Part shown: positions 61,123-64,000 of the stretch, piece by piece | How positions within the stretch are numbered: position 1 is the stretch's first letter | Layout: each line of letters starts with the position of its first letter | DNA from: Rhodospirillales bacterium | GTDB taxonomy: Bacteria > Pseudomonadota > Alphaproteobacteria > Rhodospirillales > Thalassospiraceae | Reading direction: 5' to 3' | NCBI GenBank assembly: GCA_019634165.1 | Contig: JAHQVT010000001.1 | Span: 87,780 to 151,779, forward strand | DNA length: 64,000 nt | Translations under genes and position numbers: made by a program | The notes under the pieces: model-generated | Told to the model about the DNA's origin: nothing | What the model saw: the letters and a program-made list of their open reading frames with translations, nothing else | The model's database searches: none

Positions 61123-61845
61123 ATGACCACGCGCAAGCCGATCATTGGCATTACACTCGATTCAGAAGAAGCGGGCGGTTATTCCAAATTTCCGTGGTAT
61201 GCGCTGCGTGAAAACTATGCCGGTGCGGTCACTGCTGCGGGCGGCATTCCCATGCCCCTGCCCCATGAAGTTGACCTTGTCCCGGATTTGCTTGATCTGA
61301 TTGACGGGCTGGTTGTGACCGGTGGTGCCTTTGACGTTTCGCCATCTCTGTTTGGGGTCGACGAAATCCATGACACGGTTGTCACCAAGGATCGCCGCAC
61401 CAAATTTGAATGGGCGATGGCAGAAGGTGCGCTTGCGCGTGACATGCCGGTTTTGGGGATTTGTGGTGGACAGCAACTTTTGAACGTTATCCTTGGCGGT
61501 TCGTTGATTCAACATATCCCAGATAGTGTTGAAAACTGTCTGCCCCACGAACAGCCAAACCCACGCGATGAAGCAGGCCACGATGTTACGGTCGAGGCCA
61601 GAACGCTGCTTGCGAAAATTGTTGGTGATGTCAAAACGCTTTCGGTCAATTCCGCCCACCATCAGGCGGTTGATGGGGTTGGCCCGGATGTCATCATTAA
61701 TTCCTATGCACCAGATGGCGTGATTGAGGGAATTGAACATCCGAAATACCGTTATTGTCTCGGGGTCCAGTGGCATCCCGAATTTCATATCAGTTCGGGC
61801 GATGCGAAGATTTTCGACGCCCTGATTTCCGAGGCCCGCAAATGA
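61123..61845 (+). CDS. Class-I glutamine-amidotransferase-like hydrolase (peptidase C26, PuuD-like)
   Basis: A 240-residue gamma-glutamyl hydrolase. The nucleophile Cys is in VLGICGGQQLLNV, the catalytic His in GVQWHPEF with Glu two residues on. GLVVTGGAFDVSPSLFG and HQAVDGVGPDVIINSYAPDGVIEGIEH fit the family that hydrolyses gamma-glutamyl-GABA in putrescine breakdown. No other put genes are nearby, so the substrate is uncertain. Its stop overlaps the rluB ATG. Confidence 0.9.
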   Translation: MTTRKPIIGITLDSEEAGGYSKFPWYALRENYAGAVTAAGGIPMPLPHEVDLVPDLLDLIDGLVVTGGAFDVSPSLFGVDEIHDTVVTKDRRTKFEWAMAEGALARDMPVLGICGGQQLLNVILGGSLIQHIPDSVENCLPHEQPNPRDEAGHDVTVEARTLLAKIVGDVKTLSVNSAHHQAVDGVGPDVIINSYAPDGVIEGIEHPKYRYCLGVQWHPEFHISSGDAKIFDALISEARK

Positions 61846-63272
61846 GCGACAAGAACCCGACCCCAGACGAAGCCAAACCAGAACGCATTGCCAAGCGCAT
61901 TGCGCGTTCAGGCGTTTGTTCAAGACGCGATGCCGAACGCATGATCGAAGAAGGATTGGTCAAACTAAATGGCAAGGTGCTTGATACGCCTGCCGTGACG
62001 GTGACCGACGAAGACGAGATTTACGTCAATGGCAAGCCATTGCCGGAAAAAGAAAAACCGCGTCTGTGGCGTCTGTTTAAAAAACGCGGGCTGGTCACCA
62101 GCCACCGCGACGAACAGGGCCGCGATACGGTATTTGAACATCTGCCAAGTTATGTGCCGCGCGTCATTTCGGTTGGCCGACTTGATTTGAACTCTGAAGG
62201 TTTGCTGTTGCTGACCAATGACGGCGAACTTGCCCGTTATCTGGAACTGCCGGCAACCGGTTGGGCACGACGTTACCGCGTTCGCGTTCATGGTCGCATT
62301 GAACCCGAAAAGCTGAAACAGCTTGAAGACGGTGTGACCGTTGATGGCATCCAATACGGTTCAATCCACGCCGAAGTCGATGTTCAAAAAGATTCCAACG
62401 CCTGGATGACGGTCACCCTTCGCGAAGGTAAAAACCGTGAAATCCGTCGTGTAATGGAACATCTTGGCTGGCCGGTAACGCGCTTGATGCGCGTGTCTTA
62501 TGGCCCCTTCCAGCTTGGAAGTCTGGCACCGGGCGATTGCGAAGAAATCACCGGCAAAGTGATGAAAGAACAGCTTGCTGCGTTCTTTAAAGGCGATTAC
62601 AGCAAGGTTTCCGAAAAGAAATCTGTTGCCCGTGGCGGTACCGCCCGCCCGAAAGCACCGCGGACAGTGTTTGGCCAACCAGCCCAACGCAAACGTCCGC
62701 AAGGTGGCCCGGGTGCAAATCCCCCAAACGCCGATGATGCAGAAGAACAGCGCGATAGCCGCGCACGGTCCGGTTCAGATCGTCCTGCTTCTGATCGCCC
62801 CGGTTCTGCGCGTTCTGGCAAACCGCGGATTGGTGCGGCACCACGTGCGAATGTACGCAGCAGACCGACTACCCGCGATGATCGTTTCGAACGTGAAGAA
62901 CGTGACGAGCGCGGCGGCAACGCACGCCCAACCAATAAGGGTCGTGGCCGTTACAGCACAGAAGGTAAGTCGGGCGGCAAAACCGGTGGTTCGACCGGCG
63001 GACCACGAAGCAGAAGTACCGGCGGCCGCGATACCGATGGCCGCAGCGGTGGCAGTGGTCGTGATGGCGGACGTGACAGCGGACGTGGCGGCAGTGGTCG
63101 CGACAGCCGGCGTGAGAACGGACGCGACAGCAACAAGCGCGACGGTTCCGGTTTTAGCAACGCACGCAACAAGCCATTGCGCCAGTCATCGGGTGGCCGT
63201 TCGGGCAATGCTGGCACCAGCACACCGGGCCGTAAGCCTGCAGGCAACCGTCCTAAGGCAAGAAAGGACTAA
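61842..63272 (+). CDS. rluB: RluB-family 23S rRNA pseudouridine synthase with long basic tail
   Basis: A 476-residue protein. An S4 RNA-binding domain (about 10-65: RIAKRIARSGVCSRRDAERMIEEGLVKLNGKVLDTPA) precedes the catalytic domain (about 70-250), with the Asp nucleophile in VGRLDLNSEGLLLLTNDGEL and later GKNREIRRVMEHLGWPV. After residue 250 comes a roughly 225-residue Arg/Gly/Ser/Asp-rich disordered tail full of RGG-like and GRDS units. Bacterial RluB is usually near 300 residues, so the tail is an addition typical of Alphaproteobacteria. ATG 61842 overlaps the upstream stop by four bases; longer upstream starts are rejected. Confidence 0.93.
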   Translation: MSDKNPTPDEAKPERIAKRIARSGVCSRRDAERMIEEGLVKLNGKVLDTPAVTVTDEDEIYVNGKPLPEKEKPRLWRLFKKRGLVTSHRDEQGRDTVFEHLPSYVPRVISVGRLDLNSEGLLLLTNDGELARYLELPATGWARRYRVRVHGRIEPEKLKQLEDGVTVDGIQYGSIHAEVDVQKDSNAWMTVTLREGKNREIRRVMEHLGWPVTRLMRVSYGPFQLGSLAPGDCEEITGKVMKEQLAAFFKGDYSKVSEKKSVARGGTARPKAPRTVFGQPAQRKRPQGGPGANPPNADDAEEQRDSRARSGSDRPASDRPGSARSGKPRIGAAPRANVRSRPTTRDDRFEREERDERGGNARPTNKGRGRYSTEGKSGGKTGGSTGGPRSRSTGGRDTDGRSGGSGRDGGRDSGRGGSGRDSRRENGRDSNKRDGSGFSNARNKPLRQSSGGRSGNAGTSTPGRKPAGNRPKARKD

Positions 63273-63278
63273 CCCTTC

Positions 63279-63848
63279 ATGCGGATTGTCGGCGGAGGTC
63301 ATCGTGGACGGGTGCTAAACGCGCCAGAAGGGCGCGACACACGCCCGACCCTTGATCGCGTACGCGAGGCACTGTTTAACATCCTTTCGCACGCATCGCG
63401 TTGGTATGACGATGATTTCCACCCGCTTTATGACGGCATCATCCTTGATGCCTATGCCGGGTCTGGTGCCCTTGGTTTAGAAGCCCTGTCACGCGGGGCA
63501 TCAAAGGCGGTGTTTTTTGACACCGACCGAAATGCCATCGCCGTGATTGGACAAAACATCACCGATCTTCGCGTTGGTGATAATGCCCGTGCACAACGCG
63601 CCGATGCCACCAAGCCACCGCGTGCAACCGAACCTGCCAGCATGGTTTTTCTTGATCCACCTTACGGCAAGGAATTGCTGGAACCCAGCATCACCGCCCT
63701 TGCCAAAGCTGGTTGGATTAATGGCAACACCTTGATCATTGCCGAACGCGATCCGCGCGATCCCGAAATCACGCTGGATGGGTTTGAATTGTGTGACAGT
63801 CGTAAATATGGCCGCTGCCAAATTGATATTGGCCGTCTGAACATCTAG
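63279..63848 (+). CDS. rsmD: 16S rRNA m2G966 methyltransferase RsmD
   Basis: A 189-residue methyltransferase modifying G966 of 16S rRNA. Motifs: MRIVGGGHRGRVLNAP at the N-terminus, RPTLDRVREALFNIL, ILDAYAGSGALGLEALSRGA (SAM site) and the catalytic VFLDPPYGKELLE (NPPY-type). The protein ends normally at Asn-Ile, with a TAG that is part of a CTAG tetranucleotide adjoining an IS-like end, so the insertion leaves the reading frame intact. It starts 6 bases after rluB. Confidence 0.95.
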   Translation: MRIVGGGHRGRVLNAPEGRDTRPTLDRVREALFNILSHASRWYDDDFHPLYDGIILDAYAGSGALGLEALSRGASKAVFFDTDRNAIAVIGQNITDLRVGDNARAQRADATKPPRATEPASMVFLDPPYGKELLEPSITALAKAGWINGNTLIIAERDPRDPEITLDGFELCDSRKYGRCQIDIGRLNI

Positions 63849-64000
63849 GCTCAGGACCCATTAATTTGATTGGAATGGCAGATGTTATATTTGTGAAATA
63901 CAAGGAAAAGCCCGCCGGGTGGATTGGTATCCCGTCTAAGGGATTTGACGCAGGAGTTTGCAAATATAACGTCTGTCCTTTGGATTGACCTGATTTGCAC
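63845..64000. mobile_element. Possible end of an IS or MITE entering from the right edge
   Basis: From CTAG at 63845 the sequence GGCTCAGGACCCATTAATT begins abruptly after rsmD; a diverged copy with the same CTAG context lies at 54996. Inside, GGCAGATGTTATATTTG (63877-63893) is inverted with CAAATATAACGTCTGTCC (63961-63978), one mismatch and one extra base. No transposase fragment is readable in the 150 visible bases. CTAG is a frequent target of IS5-type elements. Identification is tentative. Confidence 0.45.

Noticed and set aside
62630..63260. DNA tandem repeat or CRISPR-like array in the rluB tail
   Set aside because: The repetition is only at the amino-acid composition level; there are no evenly spaced identical DNA repeats.
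63769..63963. Minus-strand 64-codon frame at the right edge as a transposase fragment
   Set aside because: Sequence shows no transposase motif and overlaps the rsmD end.

Overview
The window looks like a piece of chromosome from a marine alphaproteobacterium, most likely Rhodospirillales close to Thalassospira. This is inferred from protein families and gene order; there is no rRNA or marker search behind it. Supporting points are alphaproteobacterial neighbourhoods (rsmE-gshA, DUF374-waaA-lpxK, tadA/rluB/rsmD), the DUF4170 and DUF2946 families, and moderate GC with many ATGA/TAATG gene junctions. Nearly all of it is single-copy chromosomal coding sequence. I see no prophage, CRISPR array, rRNA or tRNA. 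One IS-like end may enter at the right edge.  Layout. 0-4.1 kb: end of an outer-membrane barrel protein (probably Slam-like), a secreted FecR-domain protein and a CHASE2 adenylate cyclase. 4.2-6.3 kb: tandem paralogous threonine aldolases. 6.7-12.5 kb: a complete dppABCDF peptide importer. 12.5-18.3 kb: LysE exporter, cupin_5 protein, copper chaperone plus DUF2946 protein, fumC, gshA, rsmE, all on the minus strand. 19-25.7 kb: ubiA, CPA1 antiporter, methyltransferase, two minus-strand small genes, ubiD. 25.7-28.6 kb: higBA toxin-antitoxin, a secreted unknown, pmbA. 28.7-30.8 kb: a chemoreceptor.  31.1-41.1 kb is an envelope-lipid region. A diacylglycerol kinase faces a PlcP-like phospholipase C and an Agt-like glycosyltransferase across two oppositely oriented Pho-box-like sites, which suggests phosphate-starvation lipid remodelling. 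Next come a kinase-like gene and the lipid A/Kdo operon msbA-DUF374-waaA-lpxK-lpxL. 41.2-45.8 kb: a membrane coiled-coil protein and a cytoplasmic signalling operon (HDOD regulator, HD-GYP-like regulator that has lost its HD pair, PAS histidine kinase). 46.1-50.2 kb: xseA-M23 peptidase-gamma-glutamyltransferase. 50.3-51.6 kb: purD.  51.7-55.0 kb is a FecBCD-type ABC importer behind a well-conserved cobalamin riboswitch, with a perfect 24-bp Zur-box-like palindrome between riboswitch and first gene. 55-57.2 kb: AraC regulator divergent from an SDR oxidoreductase and an Atu4866-like small protein. 57.4-59 kb: a Tat-exported periplasmic glucan protein (OpgD-like). 59-60.4 kb: divergent Rrf2 regulator and methyltransferase. 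60.4-63.8 kb: tadA, a class-I glutamine-amidotransferase-like hydrolase, rluB and rsmD. The last about 150 bases begin with a CTAG-flanked end sequence that also occurs near 55.0 kb.
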